Part shown: in pieces, positions 16,267 to 22,686 of the stretch
How the letters are laid out: each line of letters opens with the position of its first letter
Position numbering within the stretch: position 1 is the stretch's first letter
Virus record (IMG/VR): IMGVR_UViG_3300032516_000144
Span: 1 to 28,300 of that record
Source: a virus
Reading direction: 5' to 3' (one strand)
Length of the DNA stretch: 28,300 bases
Program-made: the position numbers and the translations under genes
Notes under the pieces: generated by a model
The model's database searches: none
What the model saw: only the letters and a program-made list of their open reading frames with translations
Told to the model about the DNA's origin: nothing

Positions 16267-16832
16267 TCAATTGAAAATTCCTTTGCCCTTATAGTATTCG
16301 ACGAGCTCGTCGAATTCCTCGTACTCTTCGTCGTCTGTTTGATACTTAAAGCCGCCCATGCCGGACTCGAGGGCCGCGACGTTGATCGCCGAGAAAAGCA
16401 TGAGACGATACTCTCGGATCGGCCGGTCCTCGACCTCCTCGAGGGGGATCCCGAATTTTATCGCGATCAGCCCCCGGGAGACTTCCCGCCCTATTGACTT
16501 CCCTCCGGGATCTCCTCGACTTTTTTTTTGTTTCCCTCGAGCTCCTCGACGATATACCGACACGCCGCGGAGAGCTCGGAGACGGAGAGGGAGTCCAAGA
16601 GGAGGACGACGCCCCCGGTCTCAAGAAATTGCCGGTAGCGAAATCCGCGGATCCTCCCGAGGCCTTTGTAGGTGGCCCCGAGAGAATCGCGGACGATCTG
16701 AGCCATGACGAGGACGTTATCCGTCGTGTCCCCTGCTCCGGCCCGCTGCTTTGCCACGGCGACGAGCTCGAGAACCGCCGAAGCCCGACGCTGCGACAAA
16801 AGATACTCCCGCCCTCCGATCTCGAGTATCAC
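16267..16832 (-). CDS. Tail assembly chaperone, frameshift product (gpG-T-like)
   Basis: A -1 shift in the run of nine A near codons 102-104 of the upstream frame joins it to the downstream open frame and gives a 188-residue product. I checked the phase: the upstream codons end AAC AAA AAA AAA GTC, while the downstream frame reads AAA AAA AGT CGA one base back. The added 85 residues (KSRGDPGG... to KGKGIFN) contain LIAIKFGIPLEEVEDRPI and an acidic EEYEEFDELVEYY tail. In lambda, gpG and gpGT made this way coat the tape measure and recruit tail tube subunits. Position between tube and tape measure genes, sizes and slippery site all agree. The downstream frame has no convincing start of its own. 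Confidence 0.85.
16491..16832 (-). CDS. Tail assembly chaperone, short form (gpG-like)
   Basis: A 113-residue protein read without frameshift. The start is GTG at 16832, overlapping the tube gene stop as GTGA, with GGAGG ten bases upstream; the longer open frame upstream is a shadow of the tube gene. The sequence begins VILEIGGREYLLSQRRASAV and is a small alpha/beta protein ending NKKKVEEIPEGSQ. In gpG families the short form is the abundant product and acts as a chaperone for the tape measure protein without entering the virion. Both forms share residues 1-103 here. Confidence 0.82.
   Translation of the reverse strand: MILEIGGREYLLSQRRASAVLELVAVAKQRAGAGDTTDNVLVMAQIVRDSLGATYKGLGRIRGFRYRQFLETGGVVLLLDSLSVSELSAACRYIVEELEGNKKKVEEIPEGSQ
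16521..16529 (-). promoter_or_regulatory. Slippery site for programmed -1 frameshift (nine A on the coding strand)
   Basis: The coding strand has nine consecutive A preceded by C and followed by GTC. This contains A-AAA-AAA, the strongest class of -1 slippery heptamer. The zero frame meets TAG 21 bases downstream, while the -1 frame stays open for a further 85 codons. I did not find an obvious strong hairpin right after the site, but did not fold it. Confidence 0.82.
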
Positions 16833-17755
16833 GAGTAGATCGCCTCCGTCGGAGCGCCTACCCACGCGAGCCCGTATGAGACTTTGCAGATCGAATTGAC
16901 GTCTGCCTCGATCGACTTGCTCATGACGATCGCGTTGCCGGAGATCTGCTTTTGAGTCGACGCGCCCCACCCTTTCCACCGGGCGATCACGGCCGTCGAC
17001 GCGCCCATCGGGAGCATCCGGGCGAGCGTCGAGGTAACGGATCCGACCCACACGAGGTCGTATGCGACTTTGACCATATCGCCCTTCGCGAGCGAGTTGA
17101 TCGACTTCTTCTGGAAGATCGCGCTCCCGGTCAGCGTGAGCCCGGTCCCGAAGGTGAGAATGACCGCCTGAGCCGCCGGACTCGCGATGAGGAGATCGGC
17201 GACCGTATCTTGCATGATGAGCTCGAGCGAGGCCGTTGCTTTCCGGCGGCCGGTGATCCACTCGGTTCCGTCGCCGGTCGTACTGGAGTCCGTCGCGTCG
17301 AATTCCCCGTAGTTCTCGTCGTACTTCATCGACGTCACCGCGGTATTCGCGCCGCCGATCGAGCAGATGATCGACTTCCCGGGGAGCTTCGCGCCGAGAG
17401 GATAGACTTGATTTGAGGCCGAAGCCGTCCCGGTCCCGTCGGAGGTCCAGATCTTTCCGACCGTATTGTAGTTATGCGAGATCGTCGTCTCGACGATCGC
17501 TCCGAGCTGTAGCCGGTAACGAGCTCCGGCCGTGAGGGCCCCCACCACTTTGAGCGCCGCGTCGACGTCCGTCAGATCCATGTCGACCTTTGACGTCCTC
17601 TTCGCCCGGTTCAGGATGAAATCTGTTGCCGGAGTCGGCGTCGCCGAGTCCGTCGTCTCGATCTCGTCCCATGCCCCGTCGAAGGAAACGGAATTTACGG
17701 GATACTCCTGCCCCCCGTACCAGAATTCGAGCGTTGCGCCAGTTACTTTTGCCAT
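16829..17755 (-). CDS. Major tail (tube) protein with internal duplication
   Basis: A 308-residue protein starting MAKVTGATLEFWYGG, with AGGAG eight bases before the ATG. Its position between the tail terminator and the frameshifted chaperone is that of the tube protein in siphophages. The beta-rich sequence carries internal repeats. VNSVSFDGAWDEIETTDS near residues 21-38 matches VTSMKYDENYGEFDATDS near 140, each followed by an R-A/K rich strand. Near the C-terminus GSAIFQKKS...KVAYDLVWVG is repeated as GNAIVMSKS...KVSYGLAWVG. Tube subunits normally form hexameric rings; a duplicated subunit could give pseudo-hexameric trimers. No Ig-like extra domain is obvious. The call is firm on context and fairly firm on sequence style. 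Confidence 0.82.
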   Translation of the reverse strand: MAKVTGATLEFWYGGQEYPVNSVSFDGAWDEIETTDSATPTPATDFILNRAKRTSKVDMDLTDVDAALKVVGALTAGARYRLQLGAIVETTISHNYNTVGKIWTSDGTGTASASNQVYPLGAKLPGKSIICSIGGANTAVTSMKYDENYGEFDATDSSTTGDGTEWITGRRKATASLELIMQDTVADLLIASPAAQAVILTFGTGLTLTGSAIFQKKSINSLAKGDMVKVAYDLVWVGSVTSTLARMLPMGASTAVIARWKGWGASTQKQISGNAIVMSKSIEADVNSICKVSYGLAWVGAPTEAIYS

Positions 17756-17803
17756 GAGTGTCTCTCCTTGTTGAGAATGAATTGCACCGCGTTCGTCCCC
17801 TCG

Positions 17804-18250
17804 TTAGGTGTGAAAAATCACCGAATACTGCACCGCGATATTGTAGGCCCACTCCTCGATCGGGAGCGAGACTTGCGATTGTCGTCGTACCTCGACGACG
17901 CGGTACGCTCCGATCGAGAGCCCCGCCTCCGAGTCCTCCATAACGTCGGTGATGTTTCCCGCGATCGCCTCGCACGTCGCAAGGTCCTCGCTCGAGACGA
18001 GGAATTGAATCCAGACGCGATAGATCTTTGTCGCCGAGTCCCGGTCCGAGTCGATCGGGAGCAGAGTATAGACGACGAAGGGAGGGGCGACGAGCGTCTT
18101 GCCGTCCGGGAGAGCTTGAGGAGCTCGCTCGTAATAGACTTTGTAGTAGGTCGTCCCGTTCACCGTTTTCGCGAGCGCCGCCTTGAGACTGTTGCTCGAG
18201 AGAAGCCGGTCGTAGATACCGTGCCGGACGTCGTTCGCGATATTAGCCAC
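17804..18250 (-). CDS. Tail terminator / tail completion protein
   Basis: A 148-residue protein with GTG start at 18250 (MANIANDVRHGIYDRLLSSN), overlapping the previous gene by eight bases. The layout is that of DUF3168/gp17-type tail terminators: an N-terminal helix that starts IYDRL, VYYERAPQALPDG, a PFVVYTLLPID strand, IYRVWIQFLVSSED, a helix with CEAIAGNITDVM, and a final strand (WAYNIAVQYSVIFH). These proteins form a ring that ends the tail tube and joins it to the head. It stands last in the connector series and directly before the tube gene. A 48-base gap with AGGAG follows. Confidence 0.78.
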   Translation of the reverse strand: MANIANDVRHGIYDRLLSSNSLKAALAKTVNGTTYYKVYYERAPQALPDGKTLVAPPFVVYTLLPIDSDRDSATKIYRVWIQFLVSSEDLATCEAIAGNITDVMEDSEAGLSIGAYRVVEVRRQSQVSLPIEEWAYNIAVQYSVIFHT

Positions 18251-18665
18251 GGATCGCCTTGTTCATTATGAAAAGAATTTTTCCCCGGGCCGCAAAGATC
18301 CCGGCGCGGAGATACGACTTCGCCGGCTGATTGTAGTATCTCCCGAGGGAATCTTTTCCGGTAAATCCGAATTCGACTCGAGCTGCATACTTAACGATCG
18401 AGCCGATCTTGACCCGGAGGCGCTCCGCCGGAGAGAGAGCCCCGCCTGTTTTCGGTGTGCTCCGCTCCCTCGAGGTCGCATAGGCGATCGAGTTCACGAG
18501 ATTTCCGGTCCGCTCGCGCTCGGGCGTGTTCGGCGAATACCAATTTTGCCGCCACCGATCGGCCGCCCACGAGACGCCCTGAGCCCCGATCGCGGCGAGG
18601 CCGTCCTCGACCCGGGAGAGGATCGCTGCATTCATCTCTTCGATCTTGAACGTAATCAGCGCCAT
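18243..18665 (-). CDS. HK97 gp10-like head-tail joining protein
   Basis: A 140-residue protein starting MALITFKIEEMNAAILSR, one base after the head-closure stop, with AGGTG in front. Typical family features are the helix AAILSRVEDGLAAIGAQGVSWA, TGNLVNSIAYATS, VKIGSIVKYAARVEFG and the basic C-terminal helix with KSYLRAGIFAARGKI. The YAxxxEFG strand and the TGxLxxSI motif are the usual hallmarks of the HK97 gp10 group of minor tail or tail-completion proteins. Its place between the head-closure and tail terminator genes agrees. The end overlaps the next gene by eight bases, so the two are translated together. Confidence 0.82.
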   Translation of the reverse strand: MALITFKIEEMNAAILSRVEDGLAAIGAQGVSWAADRWRQNWYSPNTPERERTGNLVNSIAYATSRERSTPKTGGALSPAERLRVKIGSIVKYAARVEFGFTGKDSLGRYYNQPAKSYLRAGIFAARGKILFIMNKAIRG

Positions 18666-18666
18666 G

Positions 18667-18963
18667 CTATTTCACCTGCTTTAGGAGATATCGGAGGTGG
18701 AAATGCTTTAACGCCCACACGACTTCATACTCGACGCCGTCCCCGTCGACAACCCGGTCCCGGAGCGAGAGCGTCTCCTTCGTATAGAGCTCGAGCGTCG
18801 CCAGATTGCCGAGCTGATTATTGCGAAGAACCTCCGCCCCGGAGAGCTCCGCGATATACCCATCGAAGGGCGTGTCGCTCGTCGTCTCCGTGAACCCGCC
18901 CGCCCCGTCCGACGTCTGAGTAACGACACGGCGGAGGAGTGTCTTGTAATAGTCCGAGATCAT
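18667..18963 (-). CDS. Head closure / head-tail connector protein (SPP1 gp16-like)
   Basis: A 98-residue protein starting MISDYYKTLLRRVVTQTSD. The ATG at 18963 overlaps the adaptor stop by ATGA, which rejects the long in-frame extension over the adaptor gene. It is a small beta barrel by pattern: RRVVTQTSDGAGGFTE, FDGYIAELSGAEV, TLELYTKETLSLRDRVVD and GVEYEVVWALKHFH. Stopper proteins of this class (SPP1 gp16, HK97 gp7-like) sit below the adaptor ring and hold the DNA after packaging. Both length and order (adaptor, closure, gp10, terminator) match the family. Confidence 0.8.
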   Translation of the reverse strand: MISDYYKTLLRRVVTQTSDGAGGFTETTSDTPFDGYIAELSGAEVLRNNQLGNLATLELYTKETLSLRDRVVDGDGVEYEVVWALKHFHLRYLLKQVK

Positions 18964-19529
18964 AACGGCCGCCGATATTCGTTGAAGAGCTTCATCACCT
19001 CCGCCTCGCTTTTGTAGATCACGGCGTAGCCCCCGGGGAGCGTCTCCTGAGAGACGAGCTTCCCCGACTTCTCGACGAGATAACGCAAAAGGACCGAGAA
19101 CGGGATCCCGAGGCCCTTCGGCCACCGGAGCCGGGAGAGTACGACAAATTTCCCGGCCGCCTCGGCCTCCGTCCTCACCGCGAGCTCGAGGGTGAGCGTC
19201 CCGGCCGCCGCCGTTTTGACGGTGTAGATCCCGTCGTTGAGCGCGGATCCACGGACCTTGACGTCGCATCCGTCCGAAAATCCCGCCTCGAGAAATCTCC
19301 CGCCCGAGTCGACGATCGTCCCCGGGCCCGCCGGTCCGGTCGTCGGAGCGGTGAACGAGATCCCGACGCCGTAGACTTGGACCCCGGAGGCGAGAAAAGC
19401 CGAGTTGCAATATCGGACGACTCTCTCCTGAGCGCTCGGGAGCAGCGTCTCGAGCAGCGGATCGAGCGTCGCATCCGTCGCCGGGATCTGCATGAGCACC
19501 TTCAATTCGGTGAGCGTAAGAATCGGCAT
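18960..19529 (-). CDS. Head-tail adaptor (gp6/gp15-like) with inserted beta domain
   Basis: A 189-residue protein starting MPILTLTELKVLMQIP, with ATG directly after the previous stop. The first 45 residues (LDPLLETLLPSAQERVVRYC) are the helical pair seen in HK97 gp6 and SPP1 gp15 adaptors, and the last 55 (FSVLLRYLVEKSGKLVSQ, then FNEYRRP) are the matching C-terminal helices. Between them, about residues 50-135, is a beta segment with TIVDSGGRFLEAGFSDG, VKVRGSALNDGIYTVK and EAAGKFVVLSR. This is a small beta module that I associate with phage tail and surface proteins. Adaptors are usually near 100 residues, so the insertion explains the extra length. The adaptor ring docks under the portal. 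Confidence 0.75.
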   Translation of the reverse strand: MPILTLTELKVLMQIPATDATLDPLLETLLPSAQERVVRYCNSAFLASGVQVYGVGISFTAPTTGPAGPGTIVDSGGRFLEAGFSDGCDVKVRGSALNDGIYTVKTAAAGTLTLELAVRTEAEAAGKFVVLSRLRWPKGLGIPFSVLLRYLVEKSGKLVSQETLPGGYAVIYKSEAEVMKLFNEYRRPL

Positions 19530-19745
19530 TTACTTTGTCCCTTTCTTCGGACTCGGAGCCCTCGCGGCCGTCTTTTCTTTCGGAGGATGAGCTTGAGCCG
19601 GAGGACCAGCGGAAGCCGCCTCCCTAAATCCGAGAGCTTTCAAGCATAGGATCGCTCCCGGATCGTCGACGGCCGCCGTCCCGTCCGCAAAATTTGCGAT
19701 CGTCCTGCCTCTCCTCTTTACAATTCCCGTCCCGGTGAAAATCAT
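19530..19745 (-). CDS. Small phage protein with basic Pro-rich tail
   Basis: A 71-residue protein starting MIFTGTGIVKRRGRTIANF. The ATG has AAGGA nine bases upstream, and its stop codon touches the start of the adaptor gene. The first 45 residues form a small folded part (GTGIVK...ANFADGTAAVDDPGAILCLKALGF). The rest is disordered, rich in Ala, Pro and Lys (AQAHPPKEKTAARAPSPKKG). Similar short proteins, with a GKG start, a short acidic loop and a helix ending LGF/LGY, are common next to connector genes, where their role is unsettled. It may bind nucleic acid or serve as a small head completion factor; neither is shown. Confidence 0.6.
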   Translation of the reverse strand: MIFTGTGIVKRRGRTIANFADGTAAVDDPGAILCLKALGFREAASAGPPAQAHPPKEKTAARAPSPKKGTK

Positions 19746-19760
19746 AGGGTGAATTCCTTT

Positions 19761-20192
19761 TTAAAAATGCGACGAAAAAGTCCGTTTCCCGAGGATCATG
19801 AACACACACGAGGCCGCGAGATCCTCCGTCGTCAGCCGCATCTTGATAAACGACTGTTGCAAAAGAAAAGCCCGGGGAGTCGTCCCGATACGGAACGTCG
19901 TCGAGTCGGTCTGCGCCGCCATGTCTGTCAGCGTTTCCTTGTACCACGTTACCCCGTCCGGCGCAAGGAATGAAAACGTAACCGTGTCGATCCCGGCGGT
20001 TGTGTACGCGATCACCGAGTAGGCGTCGAGCCCGAGAGCGTCGCCCTTCATCGAGACCGCGAATGTATCCTTGACGGCGGTGAGAGTGTCGATGTAGACC
20101 GCGCCCCGGGCGAGCGTGTCGACGTTTTGCGTCTGGGCCCCGGCCGTCGAGACGAGGAGGACGAGGAGGATCCCGAGAAATACTTTTTTCAT
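19761..20192 (-). CDS. Putative exported protein with signal peptide, among the connector genes
   Basis: A 143-residue protein with GGAG five bases before the ATG. Residues 1-19 (MKKVFLGILLVLLVSTAGA) are a textbook type I signal peptide: two Lys, a long Leu/Val core, then the A-G-A cleavage site before Gln20; no lipobox Cys is present. The rest is beta-rich, including YSVIAYTTAGIDTVTFSF, APDGVTWYKETLTD and FIKMRLTTEDLAASCVFM, like one jelly-roll or sandwich domain. Head and connector proteins are assembled in the cytoplasm and do not normally carry such signals. It could be an envelope-acting factor (for example superinfection exclusion) inserted into the operon, or a structural protein with an odd N-terminus. 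Confidence 0.65.
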   Translation of the reverse strand: MKKVFLGILLVLLVSTAGAQTQNVDTLARGAVYIDTLTAVKDTFAVSMKGDALGLDAYSVIAYTTAGIDTVTFSFLAPDGVTWYKETLTDMAAQTDSTTFRIGTTPRAFLLQQSFIKMRLTTEDLAASCVFMILGKRTFSSHF

Positions 20193-20217
20193 GTCTGCTC
20201 CGTTGAAAGGAGGGCGA

Positions 20218-20235
20218 GGCCGCCCGGAGACGGCC
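20218..20235 (-). promoter_or_regulatory. Intergenic hairpin upstream of the signal-peptide gene
   Basis: On the minus strand GGCCG and CGGCC pair around an 8-base loop in a 58-base gap; outer bases can extend the stem with a wobble pair. The loop region matches that of the hairpin after the capsid gene over 12 bases (GCCGCCCGGAGA on the plus strand). No T-run follows, so it is more likely an RNA-processing or attenuation element than a terminator. Confidence 0.4.
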
Positions 20236-20250
20236 CCGCTCCCGGTGAGG

Positions 20251-20691
20251 TTACGTCGTGAACGTCTCGACCGACGTCTTCGACGCGACGGTATAGCCGA
20301 GGATCGTCGCGGCCGTAACGGTCAGCGTGTCAGTTTCCGCGTTCAGCCATGCGTTCGCGGATCCCGTTACGACGACTGTTGCGACTCCGTCGGCATACGT
20401 CGCCGTCGTCGAGGGGATCGTCGCCGTCCCGGCGCTCGAGGTATCCCCGACGGAGAATCCCGAGGTGATCGCCTTGTTGAACCATGTATGCAGCTCGCCC
20501 GCCGCCGTCTGCAATTCGACGCGGACCGTCCGCGTCCACGCCCCGGTGATCGGAGTGCGGACGTAGGTCGCCGGAGACACGACGAAAACCAGATCGCCCG
20601 CAAGCGCCTTCGCCATGAGAACGAGGAGGCCCCCGATCCCCTGAGCGTGTCGCCGGGTGATACTCGTGAATGATCTCGGCTGCTGTGCCAT
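20251..20691 (-). CDS. Small beta-rich head-region protein, possible decoration protein
   Basis: A 146-residue protein starting MAQQPRSFTSITRRHAQG, with AAGGA upstream of the ATG. After a basic, Gln/Arg-rich start comes a hydrophobic segment (GGLLVLMAKALAGDLVFVV) and then a beta domain with TRTVRVELQTAAGELHTW, followed by Thr/Ala-rich strands such as ATYADGVATVVVTGSA. The end (LNAETDTLTVTAATILGYTV) is Ig-like or cadherin-like in style. Immediately after the capsid gene one often finds a decoration or head-stabilising protein, which fits. I do not recognise a family. The gene is flanked on both sides by hairpins with the same loop sequence, so its message level may be set separately. Confidence 0.6.
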   Translation of the reverse strand: MAQQPRSFTSITRRHAQGIGGLLVLMAKALAGDLVFVVSPATYVRTPITGAWTRTVRVELQTAAGELHTWFNKAITSGFSVGDTSSAGTATIPSTTATYADGVATVVVTGSANAWLNAETDTLTVTAATILGYTVASKTSVETFTT

Positions 20692-20728
20692 ACGCTTGAG
20701 TCCTTTCTTTTTCTTCTCGAGAGAGACA

Positions 20729-20758
20729 GGGACGCCGCCCGGAGAGGCGCGACGTCCC
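20729..20758 (-). promoter_or_regulatory. Strong hairpin directly after the major capsid gene
   Basis: On the minus strand GGGACGTCGC (20758-20749) pairs with GCGGCGTCCC (20738-20729) over ten positions with one wobble, around a 10-base loop. It begins eight bases after the capsid stop. The sequence following it (TGTCTCTCTCG) is pyrimidine-rich but not a T-run. It may lower transcription past the capsid gene or protect the capsid message from 3' decay. Confidence 0.5.
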
Positions 20759-20765
20759 CGGTTAA

Positions 20766-21791
20766 TTATCCGTTCGTGATGAGCCGGGCAAACCGGATAT
20801 TCTTCGCCATGAAGGCGAGAGTCCAGTTGTCCGCGGCGAGCTCCGCGTCAGACGGCGAGACGCCCGCCATGTCCGCGTCGTAGTAGGAGACGCCACGCGG
20901 ATGAAGCAGGAAATAGCGCCGCGTGATAACGTCGAGCTGTCCCGCACCGGTTCCCTTGAGCGGTTGACGATAGATCTCGAGGGCCGGATCCCCGGTCCCG
21001 AGCGCGATATCGGTCCGGGCGAACGCTCCCGCGCCGAAGAGGAAGGTGTGATATTTCCGCCCGCTCGTCCCGCCCGCGACGTTCGTCATGCCGTCGTCGA
21101 CAAGGACGCGGAGGCCCATATACGTCGGGACCTTCGGATCCTGCGTCGAGAGTACGACGTCGTCGATCAGATCGAGCGCCCGGAGGCGCTTGAAACAGAC
21201 CGAGTGCATGATGATCGCCGTGAATTTGTCGTAGGCGTCGCCGAGCAGGAAGCGCGTATCCTCGATCTGCGAGGATCCGATCAGCTTCGCCGGATCGGTC
21301 GTTGTCGTCTCGCCCGCGACGTCGTTCGAGAGAGCCGTCGCGATCGCCGAGTCCGCGAAGACGCCGGTGAGCGTCTTGAGAAGGAGACGCTGCTCCTCTT
21401 TCTGCCACCATTTCGCGAAACGCGAGATCACGACCTGCGCCGGATCGTCGCCCGCGACGTACCGGACGATCGGCGAGACCGAGAAGGACTGAGTGCGGAA
21501 ATGCTTTACCGCGATATCCTCCCCGGTCGTCAGGCCGTGAGGAGCGAGCGAGGTGTCGTCGTCCGTCGCCACCTTCGAGCGATCCGTTGTCGCGGTGTCG
21601 TGCGAGAGGTCGTCCCAGAACGGCATGGTGCAGATACGCCCGCCCTGCGAGGCGGCCGCGTCGATCTCGGGCGTCGAGCCCGCGATCCCCGACTGAACGA
21701 GGAGAGACTTCTCCGTCGTCATCTCGAGGAAATACTTTGCCCAGATCTCGGGCTCGTAGATATTCGCAATAGCTGTTGCGAGAGCTGCCAT
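20766..21791 (-). CDS. Major capsid protein
   Basis: A 341-residue protein starting MAALATAIANIYEPEIWAKY, with GGAG nine bases before the ATG. The opening IYxPEIWAKYFLE helix, TTEKSLLVQSGI, the segment ICTMPFWDDLSH, DIAVKHFRTQSFSV and AKWWQKEEQRLLLKTLTGVF are the pattern of the SPP1 gp13-like coat family (HK97 fold). Later come the strand KFTAIIMHSVCFKRLRA, PTYMGLRVLVDDGM and the C-terminal LHPRGVSYYDADMAG. Length is normal for this family, and no separate protease gene or N-terminal delta domain is seen, in line with assembly on a separate scaffold. It follows the scaffold gene after 21 bases and is followed by a strong hairpin. Confidence 0.92.
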   Translation of the reverse strand: MAALATAIANIYEPEIWAKYFLEMTTEKSLLVQSGIAGSTPEIDAAASQGGRICTMPFWDDLSHDTATTDRSKVATDDDTSLAPHGLTTGEDIAVKHFRTQSFSVSPIVRYVAGDDPAQVVISRFAKWWQKEEQRLLLKTLTGVFADSAIATALSNDVAGETTTTDPAKLIGSSQIEDTRFLLGDAYDKFTAIIMHSVCFKRLRALDLIDDVVLSTQDPKVPTYMGLRVLVDDGMTNVAGGTSGRKYHTFLFGAGAFARTDIALGTGDPALEIYRQPLKGTGAGQLDVITRRYFLLHPRGVSYYDADMAGVSPSDAELAADNWTLAFMAKNIRFARLITNG

Positions 21792-21812
21792 GATTAAATC
21801 TCCTTCGTGAGT

Positions 21813-22493
21813 TTACGCTTGAGCCAGAGCTTTCAGTTTAGCTGCGAGCTCCGGCCGTGTTTTTGTGAGCTTGACCTGCTCCGAGATATTCAGAGTCGCC
21901 TTCGCGAAAGGATTCTTTTTCCCGTACTCGCCGAGATCGGCCGCCGGGAGATCCCCCTCCGCGTGTTCTTGCCCGGCGAATTTCACCTCCCCGAACATTC
22001 CCGCAAAGGCCTTGTTTTCCTTGACCGGTTTCAGCGCGTCGTCGAATCCCTTGATCTTCCCGGCCGCGTCGATCTCGAGCTTCTCGAGGTCGAATCGGTG
22101 AGAGAGGAGATCCCGGGCGTCGGCGTTCACGACGCCGGCATTGAGGAGTGCTTCCTTGAGCGCGAACTGCTTTCGGACCCGCGCCTCCGCTTGCTCGGCC
22201 TCGGCCTTCGCCGTTTTAGCTGCACTCTGGAGCTGCTCGATCTGTCCGACGAGATCGGTGTTTCCCTCCGCCGCCTTCTTGAGAACCTTCATATCTTTCT
22301 CATACTGCTCAACCTGCGCCTTGAGCGACTCGCTCGCCGAGCGGACCTCGTCGAGACGATATTTCGGGATCAGTTTCCCGTCGTCCACGACGATCTTCTC
22401 GTCCTTCTCAAAGAGGAGCAGCTGTTTGTCGCCGATCTTTGCAGAGACCGAGGCGTAGAGCTCATCACCGAAAAGTTTTTTGAGATCTTCCAT
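21813..22493 (-). CDS. Capsid scaffolding protein (GP20-like)
   Basis: A 226-residue protein starting MEDLKKLFGDELYASVSAK. I choose the ATG at 22493 because GGGAG lies nine bases upstream; the frame could extend ten codons further, without a site. It is mostly charged helix, with a coiled-coil stretch near residues 45-120 (SESLKAQVEQYEKDMKVLKK) and then the part FALKEALLNAGVVNADARDL that is typical of phage minor structural protein GP20/scaffolds. A Lys-rich C-terminal region (KTRPELAAKLKALAQ) would bind the coat. It directly precedes the capsid gene, where scaffolds lie in SPP1-like modules. It guides procapsid assembly and leaves before or during packaging. Confidence 0.87.
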   Translation of the reverse strand: MEDLKKLFGDELYASVSAKIGDKQLLLFEKDEKIVVDDGKLIPKYRLDEVRSASESLKAQVEQYEKDMKVLKKAAEGNTDLVGQIEQLQSAAKTAKAEAEQAEARVRKQFALKEALLNAGVVNADARDLLSHRFDLEKLEIDAAGKIKGFDDALKPVKENKAFAGMFGEVKFAGQEHAEGDLPAADLGEYGKKNPFAKATLNISEQVKLTKTRPELAAKLKALAQA

Positions 22494-22686
22494 TGTGCGT
22501 TTCTCCCTTTGTCCGCTGTCCACTTGTTGTCCCGGTGTGTCCGGTTAACAGGCCGCTATTTGTACCCGCCGCGAGCTTGGGCGGTCGTTGGATCTGATTC
22601 TTGACTTCGAGCTCGACTACCTCTCCGTCTACCGCGTCCGCTAAACGCTGCGCCTCTCGGCGCGAGGTGAATACCGCGACGATCAT
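22465..22686 (-). CDS. Small protein of unknown function before the scaffold
   Basis: A 73-residue protein with GAGGAGG six bases before the ATG, which overlaps the previous stop by ATGA. The first 30 residues (MIVAVFTSRREAQRLADAVD) make a compact strand-helix-strand unit. The remainder is polar and probably disordered (KLAAGTNSGLLTGHTGTTSG, ending NGRSQKTFR). The strong ribosome binding site and coupling argue that it is translated. The end overlaps the scaffold start by 29 bases. I recognise no family; small genes of this kind often lie between the minor head protein and the scaffold. Confidence 0.55.
   Translation of the reverse strand: MIVAVFTSRREAQRLADAVDGEVVELEVKNQIQRPPKLAAGTNSGLLTGHTGTTSGQRTKGETHNGRSQKTFR

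Noticed and set aside
16346-16624. A third frame across the nine-A run that could be a +1 frameshift product
   Set aside because: Its sequence is Arg/Ser-rich without a fold pattern, while the -1 frame gives a sensible acidic domain that ends just before the tape measure.
16491-17261. A 256-residue frame covering the tail chaperone
   Set aside because: The first half is a shadow of the tube gene; a GTG start with GGAGG at 16832 gives the expected small chaperone.
18667-19410. A 247-residue extended frame for the head-closure protein
   Set aside because: The extension is a shadow of the adaptor gene; the real start at 18963 has an ATGA overlap and gives the family length.
20901-21797. A 298-residue plus-strand frame opposite the capsid gene
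   Set aside because: Very rich in Arg, Asp and Glu with no fold pattern, and fully antisense to a clear major capsid gene.
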